A stretch of 64,000 nt of DNA from Viola odorata. Its lineage: Eukaryota > Streptophyta > Magnoliopsida > Malpighiales > Violaceae. Below are positions 38,978 through 49,765 of the stretch, piece by piece. Location: NCBI GenBank assembly GCA_963691705.1, contig OY829546.1, positions 5,776,001 through 5,840,000 of the forward strand, written 5' to 3'. The position numbers were made by a program, and so were the translations under genes. The stretch's first letter is position 1; the number at the start of each line of letters is the position of its first letter. The notes below the pieces were generated by a model. That model was not told the DNA's origin, searched no databases, and saw only the letters and a program-made list of their open reading frames with translations.

Positions 38978-39850
38978 ATGATCTCGGATCACCCGCTTAC
39001 CGCTACTACCACAGCGGTGAAATTGTTCCGCCTACAAATTGGTATCTCTGCTGCTGTTGCGCAGCCTTCCACAGAGGAGAACTACGTTACCGGTGGGTAC
39101 TCCTCCTACCCAGATGATTTCAAGCAAGACGCAGCTCTGGCGCTGGCAATTTGTTCCCTAAAGCACACAACTTTGGACGAGAAAACCATTGTTGAATTGG
39201 CAAGATTGAAGCAGCAATTCTCAATTCGCAGCAGCGGAGGCGGTGGCGATGGCGGCATTACAAAACCCCCATTATCATCACCTTCTTCACAATCACGCCG
39301 CAGGCCAAGGTCATCAAGGATTCGAGCCGAGAAAGTCCTGAAATTACCCAAAGTCCAGCCATCGCAAACTATCTTGGACCAGGTGAGATCTTACGTTCTT
39401 CCAACCCAAATGCCGGCGATTCCTGGGCTGACCGGAGAGATGATCGGTCGACGGAGCAAGCCGTTCGTGAAGCAGCTGACGATGAGTGATTTGAAGGATG
39501 ATCAGAGCAAATTGAGCCTGAGCAAGGAGGATGTGAAGGAGTGTATCTCGCCAATGCTGAAAAAAACAGAGAACCCAATGTCTGAGTCTGGAGTTGATGT
39601 CACAATCTATGATCTTTCTGGGAAATCGTTCAAGATGGCGTACAAGATTTGGGCGGAAGGAAAGACTCCTGTCTTGACAAGTGGGTGGAAGGATTTCTAC
39701 AAGCACCATGGATTGCAGAAGCTTCAAGATTTTGTGACTGTGTGGAACTTTAGGAGGGCTGATACAGGGAAGCTCTGTTTCTTGTTGACTTGGAGGAGAC
39801 TGCCTTGCTGTGTTAATGTGCCCATTGGGAGAAAATTCCTTAGGGGTTAG
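38978..39850 (+). CDS. B3-domain protein (REM/DUF313-like), tandem copy 1
   Basis: A single-exon gene of 290 residues. The C-terminal part from about residue 158 fits a plant B3 DNA-binding fold. KPFVKQLTMSDLKDDQSKLS is the first strand region, followed by VTIYDLSGKSFKMAYKIW, TPVLTSGWKDFYKHHGL and FVTVWNFRRADTGKLCFLL, the canonical B3 order ending near the C terminus. The N-terminal half has a DDFKQDAALALAICSLKH segment shared with its tandem neighbour and a Ser/Arg/Pro-rich linker. This arrangement resembles the rapidly evolving Arabidopsis B3 proteins of the At2g31720/At3g25182 type, whose targets are largely unknown. It is probably a nuclear DNA-binding protein. The start is the only good ATG after a CT-rich leader, and the reading frame is intact. 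Confidence 0.8.
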   Translation: MISDHPLTATTTAVKLFRLQIGISAAVAQPSTEENYVTGGYSSYPDDFKQDAALALAICSLKHTTLDEKTIVELARLKQQFSIRSSGGGGDGGITKPPLSSPSSQSRRRPRSSRIRAEKVLKLPKVQPSQTILDQVRSYVLPTQMPAIPGLTGEMIGRRSKPFVKQLTMSDLKDDQSKLSLSKEDVKECISPMLKKTENPMSESGVDVTIYDLSGKSFKMAYKIWAEGKTPVLTSGWKDFYKHHGLQKLQDFVTVWNFRRADTGKLCFLLTWRRLPCCVNVPIGRKFLRG

Positions 39851-39940
39851 TAGTAATTAATTAGCAGTTGATTTCGGTTAACTGCTGACATGTCTGGTTT
39901 GATTGGTGCTCTGTTTCTTTTAGCTATTAAACCTATTAGA

Positions 39941-40199
39941 ATTTCCTCCGAATTTTTATAGTTGCCTTTTTAACTATAGTCAGACAGACTAAAGTAATCA
40001 GATTTCTATTATAAATACAATCCATTAATTATCTCTCGTTTTAAGTTGATTGGGTTAAACTTTATAACTTATGAAAAAGATAAAAACTATAATTAAAAAA
40101 TATCAACTAACCTATTAGAAATTATAAATATGACAATTAATTACAAATAAATTTTTTTTTTGCCAAAATAAACAATAATAAAAATTTAGAGGGAGTAAT
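39941..40199. mobile_element. Stowaway-like MITE, copy 2
   Basis: About 260 bases bounded by CCTCCGAATTTTTATAGTTG on the left and TAAAAATTTAGAGGGAGTA on the right. The interior TTAAGTTGATTGGGTTAAAC and the following A/T-rich block match the element at 12693-12998 with many substitutions. It sits in the spacer between the two B3 genes, about 90 bases after the first stop codon. Confidence 0.6.
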
Positions 40200-40822
40200 C
40201 ATTTTCAGTTTCAAATTTTGAGTATGTAATTTCGCTAAATATTTTGAGAAAAGGCTTTATCGTCAATAGTTAATATAATGACCGAATACCAAATATTCTA
40301 AATAAAAAAAATAAGTTAATCATTTTTCTATATAAGGGTGACTAATTAATAATTACACTTCCACCGGACTTCTTTCCCTTATTTGTATTATTAACTTGAA
40401 TGGCAAGTTTAAGACGTACTATTTGGGTAATTAGTATTATTATTATAATTTTATGTTCGCTCAATAAGAATGTAATTCTTTGATTGTTCGATATTATGGT
40501 AAAGTATCAACAACGATTTAGGTTCAAATTCGATGAAGTATTTTTTACTATTTCTTATTATTACTTTAAAAAAAAATGGACTCAATTGGTATTATCCCGC
40601 TCCAAATTAATTAATGTTACAGTCTATTATAAATAGAACTGAACTCCTCCTACAAGTTCTCTTTCATTTAAGTTTAGCAGAGAAAATCTCTCTGCAATGT
40701 TTGCCATATATTAAGAATCATTTACGCATTAAGCTAAGAGTAGCTATCCCTCCACGCAACTCTCCCATTAAGAAAACCAAAAACCCAAGAACTGTTTTTT
40801 TTCCCAACAACTTTAGTCCACC

Positions 40823-41644
40823 ATGGTCATGATCCAAGACAACCACCACAAGCCGCCTACCACCGGGGCGGTGAAATTGTTCGGCCAAGAAATTGGCTCT
40901 GTAGTTGCCCAGCCTTCCACGACGGTACAGAACGACGTCGTCCACAGGTACTCTAATGGTTTAAAACAAGATGGAGCTTTAGCTATGGTAATTTGTTGCC
41001 TGAAGCACACACCTTTAGACAAGAAAACCAGTATTGAACTTGAAAGAATGAAGCGACTCTCAATCCGTGGCGGAGAAATTACAAAACCCTCAAGATCAAG
41101 GACCGGATTATCAATTCCATCCTTAAGAATCGAACCCCAAGAAGTACTCAATTTGCAGGTGGAGGTCTTGGATCAGTTGAGGTCTAATTATGTTCTTCCA
41201 ATCCAAATGCCGGCGATTCCCGGGCTGACTGAATCAATGATTGGTGATCGAAGCAGACCGTTCGTGAAGCAGCTGACGCTGAGCGATGTTAGAGATAACC
41301 AGAGCAGACTGTCGATGAACAAGGCTGACGTGGAGGAGTGTATTTTCCCAATGTTGGATCGAGAAACAGAGGACCCTCTTTCTGGAATTGATGTCGTAAC
41401 TTACGATCTGTTTGGGAATGGATTCAAGATGATTTTCAAGATTTGGGGGAGCGGAAAGATTCATGTCTTGACCGCCGGGTGGAAAGATTTCTACCGCAAG
41501 CATCATTTGGAGAAGCTTCAAGATTTTGTCACTGTTTGGGTGTTTAGAAGAGCTGATACAGGGCAGCTCTGTTTCTTGCTCACTTGGAGGAGAATTCCTG
41601 GTGTTGGTGTTCAAATTAAGAGGAAATTGCTTAGGGGTGATTAA
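40823..41644 (+). CDS. B3-domain protein (REM/DUF313-like), tandem copy 2
   Basis: A single-exon gene of 273 residues, clearly a duplicate of the gene 970 bases upstream. Shared blocks include GAVKLFGQEIG, GLKQDGALAMVICCLKHTPL, LPIQMPAIPGLTESMIG, RPFVKQLTLSDVRDNQSRLS, VVTYDLFGNGFKMIFKIW and FVTVWVFRRADTGQLCFLLTWRR. The B3 domain occupies about the last 130 residues. Compared with copy 1 it has lost the Gly-rich loop in the linker and has many conservative changes, but the frame is open, which argues that both copies are under selection. The start MVMIQDN is preceded by ACC (ACCATGG context). Function is as for copy 1: a putative plant B3 DNA-binding protein without a known target. Confidence 0.8.
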   Translation: MVMIQDNHHKPPTTGAVKLFGQEIGSVVAQPSTTVQNDVVHRYSNGLKQDGALAMVICCLKHTPLDKKTSIELERMKRLSIRGGEITKPSRSRTGLSIPSLRIEPQEVLNLQVEVLDQLRSNYVLPIQMPAIPGLTESMIGDRSRPFVKQLTLSDVRDNQSRLSMNKADVEECIFPMLDRETEDPLSGIDVVTYDLFGNGFKMIFKIWGSGKIHVLTAGWKDFYRKHHLEKLQDFVTVWVFRRADTGQLCFLLTWRRIPGVGVQIKRKLLRGD

Positions 41645-42694
41645 TCTCGTAGTTTTTTGGGTCTTTTTCGAGAACAAACAGGAAAAGGACTAATTTTGTT
41701 AGACTAAGCTAGTTTAATTATAAATATCTACTAGTTGATTTCAGTTATTTGTTGACAGGTTTGGTGATTAGGGTTTAAAGGGTGGTAATAATTAAGTTTA
41801 GGGGACAAAACCCTAAGTTAATTAGTTACCTGAAATTGAGAAGTTATTTATGAATATTGATTTGATTTGATTCTTCCTGGCAATTTCTAATTTTTTTTCG
41901 TTGCTTATCAAAAAAATAATCTTTTTTGTTTTTATGCATTATTTTTATTGATATTATTGGTATTATCTATACCTAGAATATACTGATTGCTTCTCCTAAC
42001 GATCTGCTAATCATTTTAGATTTTTACTACACTGTGATGATCCGTACCGGTACGGCAGTACATTGTGATGATCCGTACGGAGTAGCTATTCCATTCGTAC
42101 GGACGCGGTACCGAAAATCATTTTCAATATTGAAATCTTAATTAATATTTAGTGTAATATTTTTATATGTACGGGAAAATAGCATGATTAGATAATTATC
42201 ATTTTACTGAGAAAGTTACAAATTAGCAATTTGTATGGTAGGCTTAGTAAAAAACTGTAAAAGACTTTCTAAAATTCAAATTTTAGAAATGAAGCTAATC
42301 ATAATGGGAGGAGAGTTATCCACAATCAAAGGTTCATTAATATCCGAGTGAGATTTGTCTCCCATTTATATCTTTATACGGGGTAGAAAGAATATATGAG
42401 AAGACTGAAAAGAAAAAAAATAGCGTTTAAATCTGAGTTTACTATGAACTTTTTCGTTCTTCAATAGATAAATTATAAAAAGTACCCAAAAAAGGAATTG
42501 TCTGAACCAAAAGTAATATTTCACCAACGAGACCACTCAGATCAACTACATATATTGATATATTGATAATAATAGAGTTATGATTTATTATTATCACACT
42601 TTAATTAATGATAGACGAAAATTTTAAAATTTTATTTTCATTACTTTGACTTGGTGAATGGAATTTTAAAATTTTAAACATTTTGTGAAGGAAT

Positions 42695-43174
42695 AGGGGT
42701 TGGCAATTTTAATTTCGTCTCGTGATCTGTTCTGTTAGTATCGATTCCAACAAAAATGAGTCCAAAATTTTAAACCAATTTTATATATTGTACCGTCCTG
42801 TTTCGGTCTCGCGTATTCGTGATCCATTGAGATAATCCATTTTATTCATATTTCACTCAACTCTTTGTTAAAAAATTCTCATATTTTTTATTATTTTCTA
42901 AATGTTATCATTATAAATTACTTTGGATTGATGTTATTGATTGACTTGAATTGTGGTTTGAATTGAATTGAACTGTGGTTTGAAAAATGGAATTGTTTCT
43001 GCAAGTTTGATAATTTCGAGTAATATTTCGACCCAAAATAAATTTCAAAAAAACACAATCGGGTTCAGTCTTGAACCCATCAAAATTCATGAATCGAGAA
43101 CGAAACTAATTTTCTAATCTCAATTAGTCTTGTGTTCCGAACCGTAGATCCGTGGTATCATTTTGCCACCCCTG
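42695..43174. mobile_element. Candidate non-autonomous hAT-like element
   Basis: The left end reads AGGGGTTGGCAATTTT and the right end ATTTTGCCACCCCTGC, whose complement begins GCAGGGGTGGCAAAAT. CAGGGGTGGCAAA-type inverted ends are common on plant hAT elements. The flanks GAAGGAAT and AAAGGAGT could be an 8-base target duplication with two mismatches. The 480-base interior has no coding capacity. Ends and family are tentative. Confidence 0.45.
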
Positions 43175-43593
43175 CAAAGGAGTAGGCATTGGGTAGAACC
43201 AAAGGTGTCAACGTCAAAAATTAAGAAAGCAAAAAAAAGAAGGCGAAGTTGGACGAGGAAAAACCCAGGGGTAGTTGTATTTTAACCGTGTACCATTAAT
43301 AAAAAATAAAGTTTTCTCTTAAAATAAAAATAATTTTTTTTAGTTCTCCTAAGCTATTTTTTCCCCAAAAGCTCATGTGATTGATGTGAAATTTAAAACG
43401 ATAAAAATAGATAATATATTATGTAATCATCAACTTAACGGTAAAAATGAAATTGAAAAAAGAGATCACCAAAGCTCAATTGCACTTCCCATAAGATAGA
43501 GAGGATGCGATATTGAGTTTGAATCTTTTTATTTACTAATTTTCTAAATTCTCAAAAAAGGTTTATTTTTTATTAATAATTAGGAGAAGAAAA

Positions 43594-43812
43594 TATCCTC
43601 TGTCCTTTAATGTTTGACTCTTACTATTTGTGCACGCATATCGAAGAGGCCGGATGACGTACTATTTGACCTCAAAAATTTTCGAATTTTTTTCCGGACG
43701 TACGTTAAAAAAAAAGTACGAAATTTTTTGAGGTCAAATAGTGCGTCATTTAGCTTCCTCGATATGCGTACATGAACAGTAAACGTCAACATTTAAAGGA
43801 CGGAGTGAGTAT
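43594..43812. mobile_element. Foldback (long-hairpin) Stowaway-like MITE
   Basis: A nearly palindromic element of about 215 bases. The left arm runs TATCCTCTGTCCTTTAATG, then GCACGCATATCGAAGAGG and GTACTATTTGACCTC. The right arm has the complements in reverse order, GAGGTCAAATAGTGCGTC, CCTCGATATGCGTACATG and CATTTAAAGGACGGAGTGAG, ending next to TA. Arms of about 90-100 bases pair across a short centre near 43690-43720. The CTCCGTCC-like end with a TA flank points to the Stowaway/mariner group. Transcription through it would form a long hairpin. Confidence 0.75.
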
Positions 43813-44089
43813 TAAAAAACCTCAAGAGTATTTATTTTAACATAAATTTAAACATAGGTAATAAAACACACCAACTCAGTATTATCTTATGATGAAAATG
43901 TAAAGTCAAATGTGCAAAGCGACGAAGGAGATCGGCAAAATTCGGCATGAGAATCACATGTACAATCAACAATGCAAGACGAGCTTAAAAAAATTAAACA
44001 AAAATCAAAGAAAAGAAGAAAAAGAAAAGTGAGGTGTAGTCGTAGTTTTTGAGCATTTCTCACATTTCTCCCATTTTTATTTTGTATCC

Positions 44090-45251
44090 ACAATTCTCAC
44101 CCACCCCACCCACCCATTTCTCTCTTTTCCTCCATCCACCAACAACACTCTATAATACTTCTTCGGCTTTTAAGCTCAGGTATTTCTTCTTCTCTTCCGC
44201 TTGTGCGTTTACAGAGTTACTTTTTCTGTTTTTCTGATTTGAGTGTGTACGAATTTGTTGAAGATTTGCTTATTTTATACCTGGGTTTTTTTCAGTTTGC
44301 TTGGCTTTGAGGTTGATTTGGGTGTTGATATGCCTGCTTAAGTTTAATGAGTACTCGTTATTTCCTTGCTTTTTTGCGCTAGCATTCATGATCTGGTGAT
44401 GATGAGATCTGGGTTTTCTAGATTACTCGGTGACCATATAAATACAAGGATGATGCATGAGAAATAAATTTCTGGGTCTTTTATGTTTTCATTATTGTTC
44501 ATCATTGTAGCTTTAGCCTCTGCTAGGACTTTAGTAGTATGTTGATGCCATCTGTTTTTACCGGTTTCATGACTTCTGGGAATTTGTCCCTGAAATTGTG
44601 ACTCTTCCTGGTCGTTGTTACTCTCAGTCAATAAGTATGTAGTTATGTAATTTGAGCCTTAGATCTAAAGCTGTTTGTCGGATGCCTTTGAAAGTGGATT
44701 GTAGGCATGTTGCATTTTCTGAGAGGAAATTCCTGTACATTTCTTTTGATCTCTGGATTTACAGATGTGGTTAAGTGTTTGATTGTTGTTATAAATGACA
44801 TACTTGTAATTTTCATGCATCTGTTGACTAGTCTGAATGAATAGTTTCTTCCTTAGCTGTTCACAACACCTGGAATGCGTTATCTTTGAGTTTTTACTTT
44901 CTCTACAAATCCTCTGTTGATTATCTTGCCCTAAATGTACTTTTAATGATCTAGTGACAACTGTGTAGACAGTCATTCATTGATAAATTGCATTTATTTT
45001 GGGTATTAGAGTTTCTTAACTCAAAACCTTTGTTCACTTTTATGTTTCATCTTGTTTATGTTATAACTTTGAAATCATCTTTATATATTCCTTTTGTTTG
45101 TTTTATTTTCGTTTCCTTTAGTTCAACTTCAGTGCAAGGCATTTGAGATGATTACCTCATTGCTCATGGATGACATGTGAAAGAGTCATCGCGAGGCGTG
45201 GGATTGAAACAGTTTTACTCTCCTCAAGTTTGACATCTTTGGTTTGTTAAA
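44090..45251 (+). other. NINJA leader: 5' UTR exon, leader intron and uORF
   Basis: A CT/CA-rich first leader exon probably ends TAAGCTCAG|gtatttc at 44179. A leader intron of about 950 bases follows to an acceptor (aacttcag) at 45132, and a second leader exon carries the start codon. A uORF at 45148-45180 (MITSLLMDDM) stops 71 bases before the NINJA ATG. Splice sites are by eye. Confidence 0.5.
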
Positions 45252-47289
45252 ATGGAGGATGACAATGGACTTGAGCTAAGCTTGGGTCTAGGTTTTGGTG
45301 GATCATCGGCCAAATCTAAAGGCAAAAATAGTAGCTCGTTAGATACTAGGGCAGAAGACAGTGATAGAAGCAACAAATTGGTAGATGATTTTAGAAACTT
45401 TCTTAATGGTAATCCCATTAAGCCGGATTCTGGTTCTGCGTCGCAGAGAAGTGATACAGTGAAACCTTCCGAGAACTTATTCACTGACCTTTCCAAGGCC
45501 AATGCTGATGTAGATGCTTCCGTAAACGTAAACAATATGGGGCTTTGGGTTTCAAACAGTAGCAGCAGATCTGCTGAAATTGAAGAAGAGAAAAGGTTGG
45601 AGACAGGCAGTAAACGAAAAATGTCATTTCAAGAGATGAATATTCAGAAAAAGCATGCCAGTGATGTTCATCATGCTGATTCGCATGACAAGAAAACATC
45701 ACACATTTCCATAAATACAGATGATGGCTCAACTGCTGAAAATGAAGATGTAGCAGAGTCTGAAGTAGAAGGTTCAACCTCAAGGTTGGTCTCTCAGTAT
45801 GAGGATGGCTCCAGACTGTTTGTTGGAGTTGGTGGTCCTTCTGAGGTCCCAAAGGATTCTGATTTGAATGTTGCTAGCATACATGCACAAAAGAAGCCTA
45901 ATGGTCCATCAGAAAATGAACTTAAGCATGGTAATGTAAATTATGGAGTTCCATTCTCAGTCCAACCAGTGAACATCATGAATGTGCCGTATGGGTTTCC
46001 TGCAAAGGACTCTATTGCTTCACCCTCTGTAGGGCAGTCGCTAACGGGAATGAGGAAGCTGATTCCTACTTCGAATGGTGAGCAGCAAAAAGGGACCGAA
46101 GCTGTGAACCCTAGTAGCCTGCCAGCAATGTTTGGTTATTCTTCAATCCAGCTTCCAACATTGGATAAAGATAGTTCATGGGGCTCAGTATCTCATCATC
46201 AACAGTTCCACCCTTCTTTTGTTGGGAGAGGTCCATCAAACGCAGACAAGCATAGTGATGGTTTGAAGATTTCTGAAGGTTTTTTTTCTTCAACTAATTT
46301 CCTTTTATTATGCATGAAGAAGACAGTGCCTTAATTCTTATAGTATTGCGGCAGAAAATAATGTTTTTGCCCCCTTGTCATCTTCTTCAGCACACAGTCT
46401 CTTACCTTCTTCTTTTTTGGTACACAGTCTCTTACCTTCTTCTTTTTTGATACACAGTCTCGTACCTTCATTGTGTATAGCCAGTAGGTAGACTTCATAG
46501 TTAATGCTTTGTTCAACTGTCCTAGGAAGCCAGATTTCTAGTTGAATTGAACTGTTCAATAAGACATATGCCTCATTTTCTGTCAAAAGTTAAAGATGGC
46601 TCTTATATTTTATCATGTCAATATTTCATTGTTGGATATTCCGCTGGTAGATGGACTCTTAACATGAGATTGTGTCTCTTAGTATGCAGTTAGGATCTGA
46701 GTCACTGTTTTTTTTCCCTCTTTTATTGTGCTTACTTGTCAAGTGAGTTTCTTTCCTTCAACTCTTTCATTTTCATGTAACAGCTGCCCAAGTAGTTGGC
46801 CGGAATTCATCTGAAGCTGTACACTATGATGGGAGAACATCAGAGAGGACTAAAGAGGATGGCAAACAGCAAATCACAGAAGAAGGCTCCTCTTCTCAGA
46901 CTGAAGGTGGTGATGCAAAGGGTAGCAGTGTGAACGTCAGGGCGAGAGATGTACATGAGAGACCAACAGCAGAAGTTTTGCCTTCTGAGTTCTCAGCCAT
47001 CAAGCCAGGCATTGGTACAGTTGTGAAATTTGGTGGTTGTGGGTCTTATCCTAATTTACCTTGGGTTTCTACCACGGCTCCTGGTCCAAATGGTAAAACA
47101 ATATCCGGTGTTACTTACAGATACAGTGCAAACCAAATCAAGATAGTTTGTGCTTGCCATGGTACCCACATGTCACCGGAGGAGTTTGTTAGGCATGCCA
47201 GGGAAGAGAATGCTAACCCAGAAACGGGCAGTGCTAGTGGTTTGGCAACATTCCAAAGTACCAATCCTGCTGCTTCTACTCAGAGCTGA
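45252..47289 (+). CDS. NINJA: NINJA, adaptor between JAZ repressors and TOPLESS
   Basis: Two coding exons, 45252-46278 and 46784-47289, sum to 1533 nt, or 510 residues. NINJA is a nuclear adaptor that bridges JAZ proteins to the TPL/TPR co-repressors and keeps jasmonate genes silent. An EAR motif LELSLGLGFG is at residues 7-16 (TPL recruitment). The domain B region has basic GSKRKMSFQEMNIQKKH, a likely nuclear signal. The C-terminal domain from about residue 410 contains KPGIGTVVKFGGCGSYPNLP, WVSTTAPGPNGKTISG and IVCACHGTHMSPEEFVRHA, the conserved JAZ-binding region shared with the AFP/Ninja family. The N-terminal block (GLELSLGLGFGGSSAKSKGK, then DDFRNFL) matches Arabidopsis NINJA (At4g28910) rather than AFPs. 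The protein is somewhat longer than the 425-residue Arabidopsis form. The intron contains a 30-base tandem repeat. Confidence 0.93.
46391..46470 (+). repeat. 30-bp tandem repeat in the NINJA intron
   Basis: The unit TACACAGTCTCTTACCTTCT plus TCTTTTTTGG/A occurs at 46391-46420 and 46421-46450, with a partial third copy at 46451-46470 containing one change (CTCGTACC). It starts about 110 bases downstream of the splice donor and is strongly pyrimidine-rich on the sense strand. Confidence 0.9.
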
Positions 47290-49765
47290 AGGTTGTAACA
47301 TCTTTTCAGCAGACCACTAAATGTTGACATAGTCAAGTAAGCTCCGGTATGACCTTGTAAACCTTTAGTGAAAGTTTCTCATTGCTCAGTTATTATTATT
47401 TTATTTACCTGGCTTTGTCAGCTCTCTTTGCTGATGCAATCAAATATTTGTGGTGTATGTAATAACGTTCCATCCATTTTCCATGTTTGATAGTAATGTT
47501 GAATCATTATCATCACCTACCATTTTTCTCGTGTGGAAGTAGGGGCGATAAGCCCTTGTCATCATGCCATCATGGTAGTAATGAGGCTTCTACCTTTTTG
47601 TTTGTTGCACTTTGTTTCCGTCTTTCCATGGATCTCTGTGATATATAACAGTTTGCCAGGAGGGAGTGTTTGGCGGTGGGCTATTGGCCAAGAACAAAAG
47701 GTGGAAGCTGAAAATTGAAAATCCCTTTCCTTTGCAATCTCTCCCATAATTCTCATGAAATCATAACAGACACTCGTTGACTTTAACGTACTTCTCTTTA
47801 TTTTTTGGGTCTTTTAAAACACGTTTTTATACGTGTTTCATCCTTTTTGTTAGTTTTTGGAACGCATTGCGTGTTTTGTGTGCACAAGATAAAATTAAAA
47901 TGTTTAGGATGTTGATGTCATCTTATCTTATCTTATCTTCGGTTTTCAAGTTCAGTTTTTTCTTCGAGTAAAACTTGGGTAGATCATGATGTAGGTAGAT
48001 CATGATCTACTCAAATTTTTTCCCTTCCCCTTGTAGAATATCCTCATAACAGGGGCATTTTTTAACGTCCAGTGTCAGCAGTTTGACACAAATACTATTT
48101 AATAAGAGGTCATCAGCCCAATAAGAGGCTGCTTATTTGAACCATTTGTATAAAGAAATTATCTGTTATGAGTATTTTACTCCGTCGGATCAAACTGATG
48201 CGAATATTGGTTATTATGATCTTAAAAAAGAGCTTTTTTTGTGTTTTTCACCATGATACGTATGACAAGGACCAAACTTTGGTATTAGTCACATGATGGA
48301 TTAGTTTGTAATGCTTGTGACTTTGTGTCGTTGACCTTGAGGAGATTTTCCCATAAAATTACATGTGCAATCCTTGAAAGTTTGAAACAACTGCCCGTTT
48401 TTTTTGTGTGTGTGTGTGTGTAGAGACATGACTTGCTTGATTTTGCAAAACGTGAACAATGATCCCTCTTTTCTCCTTTTTGGCTTTATTTTACCTTTTT
48501 CTACCTTAAGACAAGATTTGCTTAGCTACCATCTATCATATCTTTCTCAATGATCCTTTTTATTTTCATTTTTCATTTTTATATTATATGATCTTGACAT
48601 ATCTCAACATTAATGAGGTCACCACCACAACTGAGTAGTAATTAGATGCATGAATAATATTAGTAATCAGATTGAAATCTCTAGTGTCAACCACCACCAG
48701 AATACTATTTGAGCTAATAAAGGAAATTATATTTTATGGTTTTTTTTTCTCCAGAAAATGCATGTGTTCTCAAGGAAGGTATCTCAACCATTAGAAATAT
48801 TTTTTCCCATCATCTTCTTGACCTTATCCATGTTTTCTTAACTTTGAACATTGAGTTGTTTACTCGCACACTTGTCAACTTGATCATGAGCTTGTAGGTC
48901 AGGGATGTTTTATGCAAAATAATTAGGTCCTGGACTCCTAATTTACAATTTCTACGTTTATGCAATTAAATAACATAGAAGGGCAGGCGGCAGGGGAGAG
49001 ATCCAAATTTATTTATTTTATTGTTTTTGGTTGTATTCAGCTGGGTAAGAAGCATGCCTGGCTGATTGCCTATGCAGTGAGATCACATGTTTACCTGCAG
49101 TGCTTAGATTCATTCATCTCCTTCAACTTGACAATTTTATTTTATTTTGTTATGCAACTAATGCTGACTTAATTCTATAATTGTGGTATTATATATATAT
49201 ATTCTCTTTCAGTTAAAAAATTTAATGCACAAAACATGCCTGGGCATGAATGTTAAACACGTAATTACCCATATTCTTACATCTGATAAAAAAAATCTAC
49301 AATTTCTTGTGCCAGAACTGAGGTTAAGTTTCCACTCAAAGCTAGAATTGAAAATTTGAAAAAAACAGAAAACAGTTGTAAGAGTGGTTGCATGAAACCC
49401 TATTTTAATGATAAACTTCTTATTTGATTTTAATAATACTGTATTGCATAAGAAAATGACAACCAACTCAGCACCCAGATTTGTCTACAATTGTAAGCCT
49501 GCCTGCCCACCTTGTCATCACTTCTAAATTCAAGGATTAAAAATTTAATATGGTTTTCTGCAGTTAGGACACTATAGAACTGCCAACCAGAAAAACAACA
49601 GATACGAGAAACCAGAGATAGATACCCTTTTAATTACTTGCTGCTGACTACTTCTCTGTGCAAATCCTTTTAAGAAACAGGTTTTCTTGGCATTTTTTCT
49701 AGGAGAGGATGCTTGCTGAAAAAAATTGAGCAGTTTTGTGCAAGTTTTTAGGGTTGACTTTCCTC
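47290..49765. other. Intergenic NINJA / ATL spacer
   Basis: NINJA 3' UTR followed by AT-rich DNA and the promoter and leader of the RING gene. No gene is supported. It contains a TCTTA run (47918-47938), a 20-base-arm hairpin at 47971-48018 and a (GT)8-like microsatellite at 48403-48421. Small open frames here have no family features. Confidence 0.6.

Larger units (their letters stand above)
41645..44089. other. Repeat-rich gap before NINJA
   Basis: About 2.4 kb without a supported gene. It holds a hAT-like non-autonomous element candidate and a foldback MITE, listed separately. At 42032-42115 a TGTGATGATCCGTAC segment occurs twice close together, with a GTACCGGTAC palindrome. The rest is AT-rich. 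Confidence 0.55.
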
